Assembly (NCBI RefSeq): GCF_001571085.1
Contig: NZ_BCTC01000019.1
Location: 19,155-83,154, forward strand
Length of the DNA stretch: 64,000 nt
Direction: 5' to 3'
DNA from: Azohydromonas lata NBRC 102462
Lineage (GTDB): Bacteria > Pseudomonadota > Gammaproteobacteria > Burkholderiales > Burkholderiaceae_C
Numbering within the stretch: position 1 is the first letter of the stretch; each line of letters starts with the position of its first letter. Below are positions 11,023-19,598 of the stretch, in pieces. Under the pieces are notes generated by a model. It was given only the letters and a program-made list of their open reading frames with translations, did not search any database and was not told where the DNA came from. Made by a program: the position numbers and the translations under genes.

Positions 11023-12228
11023 TCAGAACAGCTCGCCCTGCACGCCCGCCGCCGGCACCGACACGCCAGCGGCCTGGGCCGCCGGCCGGGGTGCAGCAGG
11101 CGCCGCAGCGCCGCAAGCGACGGGCACGGGCCGCTGGAACTGCGACAAATCCAGCGCCAGCGGCTGCAGGTTGAGGCCCAGGCGGGCGCAGGCCTTGTGC
11201 AGGCGCTGCGACAGCAGCTCGCCCCAGACGCCCTGCCCGCGCATGCGGTGGCCGAAGCGCGAGTCGTTCTCGCGCCCGCCGCGCAGCTCGCGCATGCGCG
11301 CCATCACGTGCGCCGCGCGCTGCGGGAAATGCTGGTGCAGCCATTGCTGGAACAGCGGGTTCACCTCCCAGGGCAGGCGCAGCGCGATGCTGAAGGCACG
11401 GCTGGCGCCGGCGTCGCGCGCGGCCTCCAGGATGCGCTCCAGCTCCGGCTCGTTGAGCAGCGGGATCAGCGGCGAGACGCTCACGCCCACCGGCACGCCC
11501 GCGCGCGCCAGCGTTTCCATCGTCCGCAGCCGGCGTGCCGGCGCCGTGGCGCGGGGCTCCATCAGCCGCGCCAGCTTCGCGTCCAGCGTGGTGATGGAGA
11601 CGTAGACGGCAGCCAGCCGCTGCGCGGCCATGGGGGCGATGAGATCCAGGTCACGCTCTATGCCGGAGGACTTGGTGACGATGCTGAAGGCGTGCCGGTG
11701 CTCGGCCAGCACTTCGATCAGGCCGCGCGTGATGCGCAACTGGCGCTCGGCCGGCTGGTAGGCGTCGGTGGCCGAGCCCAGGCTCAGGAGCGACGGTTCG
11801 TAGCTTGGGCTGGCGAAGGCCTCGCGCAGCTTTTGCGCCGCGTTGGTCTTGGCGACGATGCGCGTTTCGAAGTCCAACCCCGGCGAGAGGTCCAGGTAGC
11901 TGTGCGTGGGCCGCGCGAAGCAGTAGATGCAGCCGTGCTCGCAGCCCCGGTAAGGGTTGATGGACAGGTCGAAGGGGATGTCCGGCGAGTCGTTGCCCGC
12001 CAGGATGCTGCGCGCCGATTGCTCGATGATTTGCGTGCGCGGCGCGGCGCGCTCCTGCAGCGCGGCCTGCGCCAGCGTCCCCCAGCCATCGTCGAAACCC
12101 TCGCGGTCCACCGCCTCGAAGCGCGAGGCGATGTTGCGCGACGCGCCTCTGCCCTTGAAGGGCACGAAGTGCACGGGAGCGACGCCAGGGGCGTGCGCGG
12201 CGGCGTCAGGCGGTCGAGCGGTACGCAT
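11023..12228 (-). CDS. PA0069-family radical SAM protein (SPL-like)
   Basis: Radical SAM protein, 401 aa. The [4Fe-4S] cluster motif is CEHGCIYC (Cys96, Cys100, Cys103; CX3CX2C) after INPYRG, followed by an AdoMet-binding barrel (LLSLGSATDAYQPAE, SIVTKSSGIERDLDLI, VYVSITTLD). The family is related to spore photoproduct lyase and described as PA0069-like; its substrate is not established. A near-perfect LexA operator ends 1 nt before the start codon, so the gene is probably SOS-induced and DNA-damage related. No ribosome site precedes this ATG; translation may be leaderless or begin at a later codon. The C-terminal ~40 residues are Ala/Pro-rich. Confidence 0.88.
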   Translation of the reverse strand: MRTARPPDAAAHAPGVAPVHFVPFKGRGASRNIASRFEAVDREGFDDGWGTLAQAALQERAAPRTQIIEQSARSILAGNDSPDIPFDLSINPYRGCEHGCIYCFARPTHSYLDLSPGLDFETRIVAKTNAAQKLREAFASPSYEPSLLSLGSATDAYQPAERQLRITRGLIEVLAEHRHAFSIVTKSSGIERDLDLIAPMAAQRLAAVYVSITTLDAKLARLMEPRATAPARRLRTMETLARAGVPVGVSVSPLIPLLNEPELERILEAARDAGASRAFSIALRLPWEVNPLFQQWLHQHFPQRAAHVMARMRELRGGRENDSRFGHRMRGQGVWGELLSQRLHKACARLGLNLQPLALDLSQFQRPVPVACGAAAPAAPRPAAQAAGVSVPAAGVQGELF

Positions 12229-12229
12229 A

Positions 12230-12245
12230 CTGTATATTTATACAG
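12230..12245 (-). promoter_or_regulatory. LexA (SOS) box
   Basis: CTGTATATTTATACAG has perfect CTGT/ACAG arms and an AT-rich centre, matching the E. coli-type SOS box. It lies immediately upstream of the radical SAM gene start at 12228 and ~80 bp downstream of the dnaB stop, so the radical SAM gene is the only plausible target. AT-rich DNA here also offers a -10 element, so bound LexA would cover the promoter. Confidence 0.85.
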
Positions 12246-12327
12246 TTACCTGCCGCTGCGCAAGCCCCTTGTGGGGGCGGTGGCCGCCCTGCCACGCGAG
12301 GTGGCGCCGGGCTGGAGAAGGTTGGCG

Positions 12328-13737
12328 TTAGCCGTCGTAGGCGCTACCAGGCGCCAGGTTGTCGAACTTAGTCAGCGGCTTCAGGAAGGTCAGCTTCACC
12401 GTGCCCACGGGGCCGTTACGCTGCTTGCCGATGATGACCTCGGCCACGCCCGGCTCCTTGGACTCCTTGTTGTAGTACTCGTCGCGGTAGATGAACATGA
12501 TCACGTCCGCGTCCTGCTCGATGGCGCCGGACTCGCGCAGGTCGCTCATCATGGGCCGCTTGTCGGGGCGCGTTTCCACCGAGCGATTGAGCTGCGACAG
12601 CGCGATCACCGGGCAGTGCAGCTCCTTGGCCAGGGCCTTCAGGCCGCGGGAAATCTCGCCGATGACGGTGGCGCGGTTTTCCTCGTTGGCGCCGGAGCCG
12701 CTCATGAGCTGCAGGTAGTCGATGACGATGAGGCCCAGCCGCCCGCATTGGCGCGCCTGGCGCCGGGCGCGGGCGCGCAGCTCGGCGGGATTGAGGGCGG
12801 GCGTCTCGTCGATGAAGACGCTGGCCTTGCTCAGGCGGTCCACGGTCTCGGTGAGGCGGCTCCACTCGTCGTCGCGCAGTGCGCCGGTGCGCAGGTGCTG
12901 CTGGTCGATGCGGCCCAGCGAGCCCACCATGCGCAGCGCCAGTTGCGCGGCGCCCATTTCCATGGAGAACACCACCACGGGCAGGCCTTCGTGCACGGCC
13001 ACGTGCTCGGCGATGTTCAGGGCGAAGGCCGTCTTGCCCATGGACGGCCGCGCGGCCAGCACGATCAGGTCGCCCGGCTGCAGCCCGGCGGTCATGCGGT
13101 CCATGTCGTAGAAGCCGGTGCGCACGCCGGTGACTTCCTCGGCGCCGTTCTCGGCCAGCTCCGTCACGCGGTCGATGAGCTGCATGACCAGGTGGTCCAT
13201 GCTCTGGAAGCCCGCCTTCTGGCGCGAGCCCTCCTCGCCGATCTTGAAGATCTTGCCCTCGGCCTCGTCCAGGATCTGCGACACGGCGCGGCCCTGGGGG
13301 TTGAAGGCGTTGGTGGCGATCTCGTCGCTGGCCTCGATGAGCTTGCGCAGGATGGCGCGCTCGCGAACGATTTCGGCGTAGCGGCGCAGGTTGGCGGCGC
13401 TGGGCACGCTTTGCGCCAGCGCGTTGAGGTAGGCCAGGCCGCCGCACTCCTCGGCCTTGCCCAGGCTTTGGAGCTGCTCGAAGACGGTGATGACGTCGGC
13501 GGGCTTGCTGCCGCTGATGAGGTTGCCGACGGCCGCGTAGATCAGCCGGTGCTCGTAACGGTAGAAATCACCCTCGGAGAGCGTGTCGCCGGCACGGTCC
13601 CAGGCGGCGTTGTCCAGCAGCAGGCCGCCGAGCACGCTTTGCTCGGCTTCGATCGAATGGGGCGGGACGCGCAGGCGCGCCACCTCGTCGTCGCGCGGGG
13701 CGGAGGAGGCGTCACGGGGGGGGAATACGGCAGGCAT
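12328..13737 (-). CDS. dnaB: replicative DNA helicase DnaB
   Basis: Hexameric 5'-3' replication-fork helicase, 469 aa from ATG 13737. The N-terminal primase-interacting domain starts at VPPHSIEAEQSVLGGLLLD. The C-terminal RecA-like core has Walker A ARPSMGKTAFALN, Walker B IVIDYLQLMSG, the Arg-finger region and NRSVETRPDKRPMMSDLRESG. No intein interrupts the Walker motifs. The in-frame extension upstream of 13737 is Pro/Ala-rich and not conserved-looking. It sits at the end of the rpsF-priB-rpsR-rplI group, the usual neighbourhood for dnaB. Confidence 0.96.
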   Translation of the reverse strand: MPAVFPPRDASSAPRDDEVARLRVPPHSIEAEQSVLGGLLLDNAAWDRAGDTLSEGDFYRYEHRLIYAAVGNLISGSKPADVITVFEQLQSLGKAEECGGLAYLNALAQSVPSAANLRRYAEIVRERAILRKLIEASDEIATNAFNPQGRAVSQILDEAEGKIFKIGEEGSRQKAGFQSMDHLVMQLIDRVTELAENGAEEVTGVRTGFYDMDRMTAGLQPGDLIVLAARPSMGKTAFALNIAEHVAVHEGLPVVVFSMEMGAAQLALRMVGSLGRIDQQHLRTGALRDDEWSRLTETVDRLSKASVFIDETPALNPAELRARARRQARQCGRLGLIVIDYLQLMSGSGANEENRATVIGEISRGLKALAKELHCPVIALSQLNRSVETRPDKRPMMSDLRESGAIEQDADVIMFIYRDEYYNKESKEPGVAEVIIGKQRNGPVGTVKLTFLKPLTKFDNLAPGSAYDG

Positions 13738-13881
13738 CGCGGGATGATACGGCGCGGCCGGGACCGCTTTGGCCGGCGGGGCGGGCGGCGCTGGATACCT
13801 GCCAAGCCCTGAAGGATTCGCTTGGCAAGCCCGGCCGGCACCCCGCCGGGCGCGGTGCACGGCACATCGGGAAACCCAAAG

Positions 13882-13904
13882 AAAAAGGCCGGCATGGCCG
13901 GCCC
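13882..13904 (-). terminator. intrinsic terminator of the rpsF-rplI operon
   Basis: On the minus strand, GGGCCGGC - CAT - GCCGGCC followed by TTTTTC. It lies ~55 bp past the rplI stop, separating the ribosomal-protein operon from dnaB. Confidence 0.75.
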
Positions 13905-13957
13905 TTCGTGGTCCGCGCGGGCATGAAGCCCGCGGCGGCTCGTGCGCTTGAAGGCGC

Positions 13958-14410
13958 TTATTCCGCTTCGGCGACGACCTTGATGGTCAGCTCGACCACC
14001 ACGTCGGTGTGGGCGGCCACGTTCACCGGGAACTCGCCGACGGCCTTGAGCGGGCCGTTGGGCAGGCGCACTTGCGACTTGACGATCTCGAAGCCCTTGG
14101 CCTTGAGCGCGTCGGCGATGTCGGCGTTGGTCACCGAGCCGAACAGGCGGCCGTCCACGCCCGCCTTCTGGGCGATCTGGACGGTCTGGCCGGCCATGCG
14201 CTCGCCCAGGGCTTGGGCGGCGGTCAGCTTCTCGGCGGCGGCCTTTTCGAGCTCGGCGCGGCGGGTGGCGAATTCCTGCAGCGCGGCCTCGGTGGCGCGG
14301 CGCGCCTGCTTGGTCGGGATCAGGAAGTTGCGGGCGTAGCCGTCCTTGACTTTGACGACGTCACCCAGGTTGCCCAGGTTGGCGATCTTTTCGAGCAGGA
14401 TCACTTGCAT
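13958..14410 (-). CDS. rplI: 50S ribosomal protein L9
   Basis: Structural protein of the large subunit, bound to 23S rRNA near the L1 stalk; 150 aa. It begins [19 protein letters not shown] with the family signature [18 protein letters not shown], then the long connecting helix ([18 protein letters not shown]) and the C-terminal domain [14 protein letters not shown]. It is the last gene of rpsF-priB-rpsR-rplI and is followed by a terminator. Confidence 0.97.
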   Translation of the reverse strand: MQVILLEKIANLGNLGDVVKVKDGYARNFLIPTKQARRATEAALQEFATRRAELEKAAAEKLTAAQALGERMAGQTVQIAQKAGVDGRLFGSVTNADIADALKAKGFEIVKSQVRLPNGPLKAVGEFPVNVAAHTDVVVELTIKVVAEAE

Positions 14411-14425
14411 GGTGCTGCTTCCCTA

Positions 14426-14716
14426 TCAGAGCTTGTGCTGGTCGCTGTACGGCAGCATCGCCAGGAAGCGCGCGCGCTTGATGGCGGTGGTCAGCTGACG
14501 CTGGTAGAAGGCGCGCGTGCCGGTCAGGCGGGCCGGCGTGATCTTGCCGTTCTCGCCGACGAAGTCGCGCAGCGTGTCGATGTCCTTGTAGTCGATCTGC
14601 TCGACACCGGCGACGGTGAAGCGGCAGAAGCGCTTGCGGCGGAACAGCAGCGATTGCTGGTTGCGCTTGGGCTTGCGGTCCTTGTTCAGGCGACCTTTTC
14701 CACGGGGCGGGGCCAT
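14426..14716 (-). CDS. rpsR: 30S ribosomal protein S18
   Basis: Small-subunit protein that pairs with S6 on the platform; 96 aa. It is very basic, with [18 protein letters not shown] and the signature [19 protein letters not shown]. The N-terminus has an extra basic stretch ([18 protein letters not shown]), common in Burkholderiales. It is 15 bp upstream of rplI in the same operon as its partner rpsF. Confidence 0.97.
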   Translation of the reverse strand: MAPPRGKGRLNKDRKPKRNQQSLLFRRKRFCRFTVAGVEQIDYKDIDTLRDFVGENGKITPARLTGTRAFYQRQLTTAIKRARFLAMLPYSDQHKL

Positions 14717-14779
14717 AGTGACTCCTTGAATCCAGATTCGAAATTGCGAACAGTTCGGCGCGGCTTGACGGTTGAGGTG

Positions 14780-15112
14780 TCAGTCCAGCGCCGTGACATG
14801 GAAGAGCAGACCGCGTCCACTGCGCCCTGCACTGAGGAAACCGGCGAACTCGCCGCCGTCTCCCAGCGCCAGAGCGCCCACGCGCCGCGTGATCTCCCCT
14901 ATCGCCACCGCGCGGATCTCCAGCGAGACCCGGCGCGGCTGGCCGTCTTCCAGGACTTGCGACTCGTGCTTGAGTCCCAGGTCCAGGGCCGGCAGCCCGG
15001 CGGGGGTGTAGCGCAGGGCACCGCGTTCGACGAGCTGGGCACTGAGCACCAGCCGGTTGACGCCTGCGGCGGCCTGCATCGGCGGCGGCGCGGACGACGC
15101 GCCAGCGCTCAT
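14780..15112 (-). CDS. priB: primosomal replication protein PriB
   Basis: OB-fold single-strand DNA-binding protein of the replication-restart primosome, working with PriA; 110 aa. The core runs NRLVLSAQLVERGALRYTPAGLPALDLGLKH through to GRGLLFHVTALD. Its ATG shares one base with the rpsF stop (TGATG), and rpsR follows 63 bp later; this rpsF-priB-rpsR order is characteristic of beta- and gammaproteobacteria. Confidence 0.93.
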   Translation of the reverse strand: MSAGASSAPPPMQAAAGVNRLVLSAQLVERGALRYTPAGLPALDLGLKHESQVLEDGQPRRVSLEIRAVAIGEITRRVGALALGDGGEFAGFLSAGRSGRGLLFHVTALD

Positions 15113-15474
15113 CAGGCGGCGCTCTCCTGAGCGGCCTTGCGAGCTTCTTCCTTCTCAACGGCCTTCATCATCACCGACGGGCTCGTTTCAGCCTTGTCCT
15201 TGGCGACGGTCAGGTGGCGCAGCACGGCGTCGTTGAAGCGGAAGCCGGTTTCCAGCTCGCCCAGCGTTTCCTTGCTGCACTCGATGTTCAGGCACAGGTA
15301 GTGCGCCTTGGCCAGCTTCTGGATCAGGTAGGCCAGTTGACGGCGGCCCCAGTCCTCGACGCGGTGCACCTTGCCACCACCGTTGGTGACCAGGGTTTTG
15401 TAGCGTTCCAGCATGGCCGGAACCTGTTCGCTCTGATCCGGGTGGATCAGCAGGATGATTTCGTAATGACGCAT
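15112..15474 (-). CDS. rpsF: 30S ribosomal protein S6
   Basis: Small-subunit protein, partner of S18; 120 aa. It begins [20 protein letters not shown], contains [18 protein letters not shown], and ends with an Ala/Glu/Lys-rich tail. It is first in the operon, and its stop overlaps the priB start by one base. In many bacteria the S6:S18 complex binds the rpsF leader, but no leader structure was modelled here. Confidence 0.97.
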   Translation of the reverse strand: MRHYEIILLIHPDQSEQVPAMLERYKTLVTNGGGKVHRVEDWGRRQLAYLIQKLAKAHYLCLNIECSKETLGELETGFRFNDAVLRHLTVAKDKAETSPSVMMKAVEKEEARKAAQESAA

Positions 15475-15614
15475 GAAGACTCCTTGTGGGTTTCCAAAAA
15501 CGGAAAGCCGCTCCTCTGCGTCTTGAAGAGGAACGGCAAGGCAAGCCCGCGATTATAGCAGTGGAGTGGGGAAAGCCCCAAACCGGGGGTCTCGGGCCTG
15601 CAACGGCATGCGTG

Positions 15615-15640
15615 AAAAAGCCCAAGCAGGCTTGGGCTTT
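15615..15640 (-). terminator. intrinsic terminator of ppsA
   Basis: On the minus strand, AAAGCCCAAG - CCTG - CTTGGGCTTTTTC: an 8-10 bp stem with a T-run, ~67 bp past the ppsA stop. Confidence 0.8.
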
Positions 15641-15706
15641 CGAAGGGAATTCACCCGCGGCGGCGGCGCTGCGCGCGCAACCGCCGGGTGAAAGCTCAGC
15701 GCCGGA

Positions 15707-18103
15707 TCAGCGCTTGGCCAGGCGCTGCCAGGTCTCGACCACGCTGTCGGGGTTGAGCGAGATGGAGACGATGCCCTCGGAGGCCAGCCAGTCGGCGAAG
15801 TCCGGGTGGTCGCTGGGGCCCTGGCCGCAGATGCCCACGTACTTGCCGGTGGCGCGGCAGGCGGCGATGGCACGCGAGATCAGCGCCTTGACGGCGGGGT
15901 CGCGCTCGTCGAAGTCGTTGGCCAGCAGCTCCAGGCCGGAGTCGCGGTCCAGGCCCAGCGTGAGCTGCGTCAGGTCGTTGGAGCCGATGGACATGCCGTC
16001 GAAGTGCTCCAGGAACTGCTCGGCCAGGATGGCGTTGCTGGGCACCTCGCACATCATGATGAGCTTCAGGCCGTCCTGGCCGCGCTTCAAGCCGCGGTTG
16101 GCCAGCATCTCGCCCACCTTCTGCGCCTGCGCCACGGTGCGCACGAACGGCACCATGATCTCGACGTTGGTCAGGCCCATGTCGTTGCGCACGCGCTTGA
16201 GCGCCTCGCACTCCATGCCGAAGGCGTCGCTGAAGTCGCCGCTGATGTAGCGGGAGGCGCCGCGGAAGCCCAGCATGGGGTTCTCTTCGTCCGGCTCGTA
16301 GCGGGTGCCGCCGATGAGCTTGCGGTACTCGTTGGACTTGAAGTCCGACAGGCGCACGATCACGGGCTTGGGCCAGAAGGCCGCGGCGATGGTGGCCACG
16401 CCTTCGGCGAGCTTGTCCACGTAGAAGGCGCGCGGCGAGGCGTGGCCGCGGGCCACGGACTCCACGGCCTTCTTCAGGTCGTCGTCGATGTTGGGATAGT
16501 CGAGGATGGCCTTGGGGTGGACGCCGATGTTGTTGTTGATGATGAATTCCAGCCGCGCCAGGCCCACGCCCGCGCTGGGCATCTGGGCGAAGTCGAAGGC
16601 GAGCTGCGGGTTGCCCACGTTCATCATGATCTTGATGGGGCAGTACGGCATTTCGCCGCGCTGCACCTCGCTGATCTCGGTTTCCAGCAGGCCGTCGTAG
16701 ATGAAGCCCGTGTCGCCCTCGGCGCAGGAGACGGTCACCAGGGCGCCGTCGGCAAGCGTCTCGGTGGCGTCGCCGCAGCCCACCACGGCCGGGATGCCCA
16801 GCTCGCGCGCGATGATGGCCGCGTGGCAGGTGCGGCCGCCGCGGTTGGTGACGATGGCCGAGGCGCGCTTCATCACCGGCTCCCAGTTGGGGTCGGTCAT
16901 GTCGGCCACCAGCACGTCGCCGGGCTGCACGCGCTCCATCTCGGCGATGCTGCGCACCAGGCGCACGGGGCCGGTGCCGATCTTCTGGCCGATGGCGCGG
17001 CCTTCGGCCAGCACGGTGCCCTTGCCCTTGAGCTTGTAGCGGTGCTCGACCTTGCCTTCGGCCTGGCTCTTCACCGTCTCGGGGCGGGCCTGCAGGATGT
17101 AGAGCTGGCCGTCCTCGCCGTCCTTGCCCCACTCGATGTCCATCGGACGGCCGTAGTGCTGCTCGATGATGAGGGCGAACTTGGCCAGCTCCACCACGTC
17201 GGCATCGTTCAGCGCGTAGCGGTTGCGCTGCTCAGGCGGCGTGTCCACGGTGCGCACCAGGCGGCCGGTGGCGGCCTTTTCCTCGGGGCTGGCGAACTCC
17301 ATGCGGATGAGCTTGGAGCCCAGGTTGCGGCGGATGACGGAGAACTTGCCCGCCTTGAGCGCCGGCTTGTGCACGTAGAACTCGTCGGGGTTGACGGCAC
17401 CCTGCACCACCGTCTCGCCCAGGCCGTAGCTGGCGGTGATGAAGACCACGTCCTTGAAGCCGCTCTCGGTGTCGATGGTGAACATCACGCCGGCGGCCCC
17501 CAGGTCGGAGCGCACCATGCGCTGCACGCCCGCAGACAAGGCCACGTCGCTGTGGGCGAAGCCCTTGTGCACGCGGTAGCTGATGGCGCGGTCGTTGTAG
17601 AGCGAGGCGAACACTTCCTTCATCTTGTGAAGGATGTCGTCGATGCCGCTGACGTTGAGGAAGGTCTCCTGCTGGCCGGCGAAGGAGGCGTCAGGCAGGT
17701 CTTCGGCGGTGGCGGAGGAACGCACGGCGAAGCTGGCGCCGGGGTGGCCAGCGGTCAGCCGGGCGAAGTCCTCGCGCACGGCGGCTTCAAAGGCGGGCGG
17801 GAACGGGGCGTCCGTCACCCAGCCGCGGATCTCGGCGCCGGCCTCGGTGAGGGCGCGCACGTCGTCCACGTCCAGGCTGGACAGCCGGGCGTTGATCTTC
17901 TCGGTGAGGTCGTTGAACTTCAGGAACTCGCGGAAGGCATGCGCCGTGGTGGCGAAGCCCGTGGGCACGCGCACGCCGGTGGCGGCGAGCTGGCTGATCA
18001 TTTCGCCCAGCGAGGCGTTCTTGCCGCCGACCGACTCGACGTCGGTCATGCGCAGCTGCTCGAAAGGCAGGACCAGTGCGGTCGCGGCTTGAAGGTTGGA
18101 CAT
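15707..18103 (-). CDS. ppsA: phosphoenolpyruvate synthase
   Basis: Converts pyruvate, ATP and water to phosphoenolpyruvate, AMP and phosphate for gluconeogenesis; 798 aa from ATG 18103. The N-terminal ATP-grasp domain has [15 protein letters not shown] and [20 protein letters not shown]; the swivelling phospho-His domain has [17 protein letters not shown] (catalytic His); the C-terminal PEP/pyruvate barrel ends [16 protein letters not shown] and [13 protein letters not shown] with its catalytic Cys. It is divergent from ppsR, whose product controls PpsA by reversible phosphorylation. The in-frame extension to 18253 crosses the regulatory repeats and is not coding. Confidence 0.97.
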   Translation of the reverse strand: MSNLQAATALVLPFEQLRMTDVESVGGKNASLGEMISQLAATGVRVPTGFATTAHAFREFLKFNDLTEKINARLSSLDVDDVRALTEAGAEIRGWVTDAPFPPAFEAAVREDFARLTAGHPGASFAVRSSATAEDLPDASFAGQQETFLNVSGIDDILHKMKEVFASLYNDRAISYRVHKGFAHSDVALSAGVQRMVRSDLGAAGVMFTIDTESGFKDVVFITASYGLGETVVQGAVNPDEFYVHKPALKAGKFSVIRRNLGSKLIRMEFASPEEKAATGRLVRTVDTPPEQRNRYALNDADVVELAKFALIIEQHYGRPMDIEWGKDGEDGQLYILQARPETVKSQAEGKVEHRYKLKGKGTVLAEGRAIGQKIGTGPVRLVRSIAEMERVQPGDVLVADMTDPNWEPVMKRASAIVTNRGGRTCHAAIIARELGIPAVVGCGDATETLADGALVTVSCAEGDTGFIYDGLLETEISEVQRGEMPYCPIKIMMNVGNPQLAFDFAQMPSAGVGLARLEFIINNNIGVHPKAILDYPNIDDDLKKAVESVARGHASPRAFYVDKLAEGVATIAAAFWPKPVIVRLSDFKSNEYRKLIGGTRYEPDEENPMLGFRGASRYISGDFSDAFGMECEALKRVRNDMGLTNVEIMVPFVRTVAQAQKVGEMLANRGLKRGQDGLKLIMMCEVPSNAILAEQFLEHFDGMSIGSNDLTQLTLGLDRDSGLELLANDFDERDPAVKALISRAIAACRATGKYVGICGQGPSDHPDFADWLASEGIVSISLNPDSVVETWQRLAKR

Positions 18104-18157
18104 GGAAAAGCTCCGTGATGATGGGAAACCTGGAGCCCTGCGCGCAGCCGCTGACAC

Positions 18158-18183
18158 GTCACGCGTGTGACAAGTCACGCGTG
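18158..18183. promoter_or_regulatory. twin palindromic repeat in the ppsA/ppsR divergent region
   Basis: GTCACGCGTG occurs at 18158-18167 and again at 18174-18183, a direct repeat with a 16-bp period. Each copy contains the perfect palindrome CACGCGTG. It sits ~55 bp from the ppsA start in the 218-bp divergent region. It looks like a doubled operator for a dimeric regulator; the regulator is unknown. Confidence 0.5.
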
Positions 18184-18321
18184 CCTGATGTGCACTTGTT
18201 CTTGGTGTTCTTGAATGGACAGGCCCGGGACGCTGGTGCCGACGGGGCCGCAAGGCGAATGCGCAGGATTCTACGCAAGCGCCACCTATGATCGTGACAA
18301 CTCCTGCACTTGCGGTAAGTC

Positions 18322-19143
18322 ATGCCCAACAGAACCGTGTTCTTTGTCTCCGATGGCACCGGCATCACCGCCGAGACTTTCGGCAACTCCATCCTGGCGC
18401 AGTTCCCGGCCAAGCACCGGCATGTGCGGCGTCCCTTCATAGACAGCGTCGAGAAGGCCACCCACGTGGCCGCGGAGATCGAGGCCACGGCGCAACGCGA
18501 AGGCAAGCGGCCCATCATTTTCCTCACGCTGGTCAACGAGGACGTGCGCCGCATCCTCAAGGAGTCGCCGCACGGGCTGGTGCTGGACATGTTCAACACC
18601 TTCGTCGAGCCGCTGGAGGCGGAGTTCGGCGTGAAGTCCAACCACCGCGTGGGCCGCTTCTCCGACGTGGCCAAGAGCGAGGAGTACAACGAGCGAATCG
18701 AGGCCATCAACTTCTCGCTGGCACATGACGACGGCCAGTCCGCCCGCAACCTGGAGAGCGCCGACGTGATCCTGGTGGGCGTGAGCCGCAGCGGCAAGAC
18801 GCCCACCTCGCTCTACCTGGCCATGCAGCACGGCATCAAGGCCGCCAACTACCCGCTCATCCCCGACGACTTCGAGCGCCACCAGATCCCCTCGTCGCTG
18901 GCGCCGCACAAGCGCAAGTGCTTCGGCCTGAGCATCGACCCCGAGCGCCTGGCGCAAATCCGCAACGAGCGCCGCCCGGACAGCAAGTACGCCTCGCTGG
19001 AGAACTGCCGCTGGGAGGTGCGCCAGGCCGAGCAGATGATGCGCCGCGAAGGCATCAGCTGGCTGAGCTCCACGCACAAGTCCATCGAGGAGATCGCCAC
19101 CACCATCCTGCGCGACATCCGGCCCGACCGATTGATTTACTGA
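18322..19143 (+). CDS. ppsR: PEP synthase regulatory kinase/phosphorylase
   Basis: Bifunctional regulator (DUF299 family) that inactivates PpsA by ADP-dependent Thr phosphorylation and reactivates it by phosphate-dependent dephosphorylation; 273 aa. It begins FFVSDGTGITAETFGNSIL, a family hallmark, and has the P-loop GVSRSGKTPTSLYLA with C-terminal MMRREGISWLSSTHKSIEEI. It is divergent from its target ppsA. Normal length. A strong terminator follows directly. Confidence 0.96.
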   Translation: MPNRTVFFVSDGTGITAETFGNSILAQFPAKHRHVRRPFIDSVEKATHVAAEIEATAQREGKRPIIFLTLVNEDVRRILKESPHGLVLDMFNTFVEPLEAEFGVKSNHRVGRFSDVAKSEEYNERIEAINFSLAHDDGQSARNLESADVILVGVSRSGKTPTSLYLAMQHGIKAANYPLIPDDFERHQIPSSLAPHKRKCFGLSIDPERLAQIRNERRPDSKYASLENCRWEVRQAEQMMRREGISWLSSTHKSIEEIATTILRDIRPDRLIY

Positions 19144-19163
19144 GGCCAAACCCCTTCCCATAC

Positions 19164-19190
19164 AAAACGGCAGCTCAGGCTGCCGTTTTT
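19164..19190 (+). terminator. intrinsic terminator of ppsR
   Basis: AAAACGGCAGC - TCA - GGCTGCCGTTTTT, a near-perfect stem with a T-run 20 bp past the stop. It marks the left edge of the conserved backbone before the compositionally distinct cluster. Confidence 0.9.
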
Positions 19191-19598
19191 ATTTTTGTAC
19201 CGCCCTTCCCCACCGGCGTGCATTTGGCGCAAGGCCAAAAGTCACATTTCCCAAGCCATGACATTCTCCCCGCGATTCGAACGGGGATAAGCCCCATATC
19301 GTCCACCGCCGGCATTTTCAAATGAGCGCGGCGATTTACAGGGAGTTCCCTCTCCCCCTTGGCCTTCACCCCTCAGGGGGGTGCATTTAAATTACTCCGC
19401 ACCTAAAGTGCACATATCGAAGCGCCGGATATAAACCACAGCCTGCCGACAAGGCTGCTCGACGGCGCCGACATAAAACCTTTTTCCCCAACCCCACGGA
19501 CCGAATATCCAACATTCGGGAAAGGACGCCGTGCACGCAAAATCTTTATTCAGCCCTCATTGCCGAACACATTCTCATAGCCACCCCGGAGTACAAGC
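19191..19598. other. 408-bp AT-richer non-coding stretch ahead of the aminoalcohol-phosphate cluster
   Basis: No credible gene is seen. The stretch is visibly AT-richer than the flanks (TTTAAATTA near 19387, TATAAA near 19430, CTTTTTCCCC near 19480). It holds an inverted repeat CCGAAT-N7-ATTCGG at 19501-19519, about 80 bp before the first cluster gene, and a looser GTGCA...TGCAC pair at 19381-19413. The promoter and any operator of the 19599-23951 cluster must lie here. Confidence 0.6.

Noticed and set aside
12328..13737. Possible intein in dnaB
   Set aside because: Length is normal (469 aa) and the Walker A and B motifs are continuous.
17634..18092. Plus-strand frame over the ppsA 5' end
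   Set aside because: Fully covered by the well-supported ppsA gene; Ser/Arg/Ala-rich translation without domains.
19268..19286. CCCCG...CGGGG around GATTCGAA, resembling a tRNA T-arm and possibly an attachment-site remnant
   Set aside because: The stem-loop does not fit T-arm pairing, no other tRNA arms are nearby, and no matching repeat was seen at the right end of the segment.
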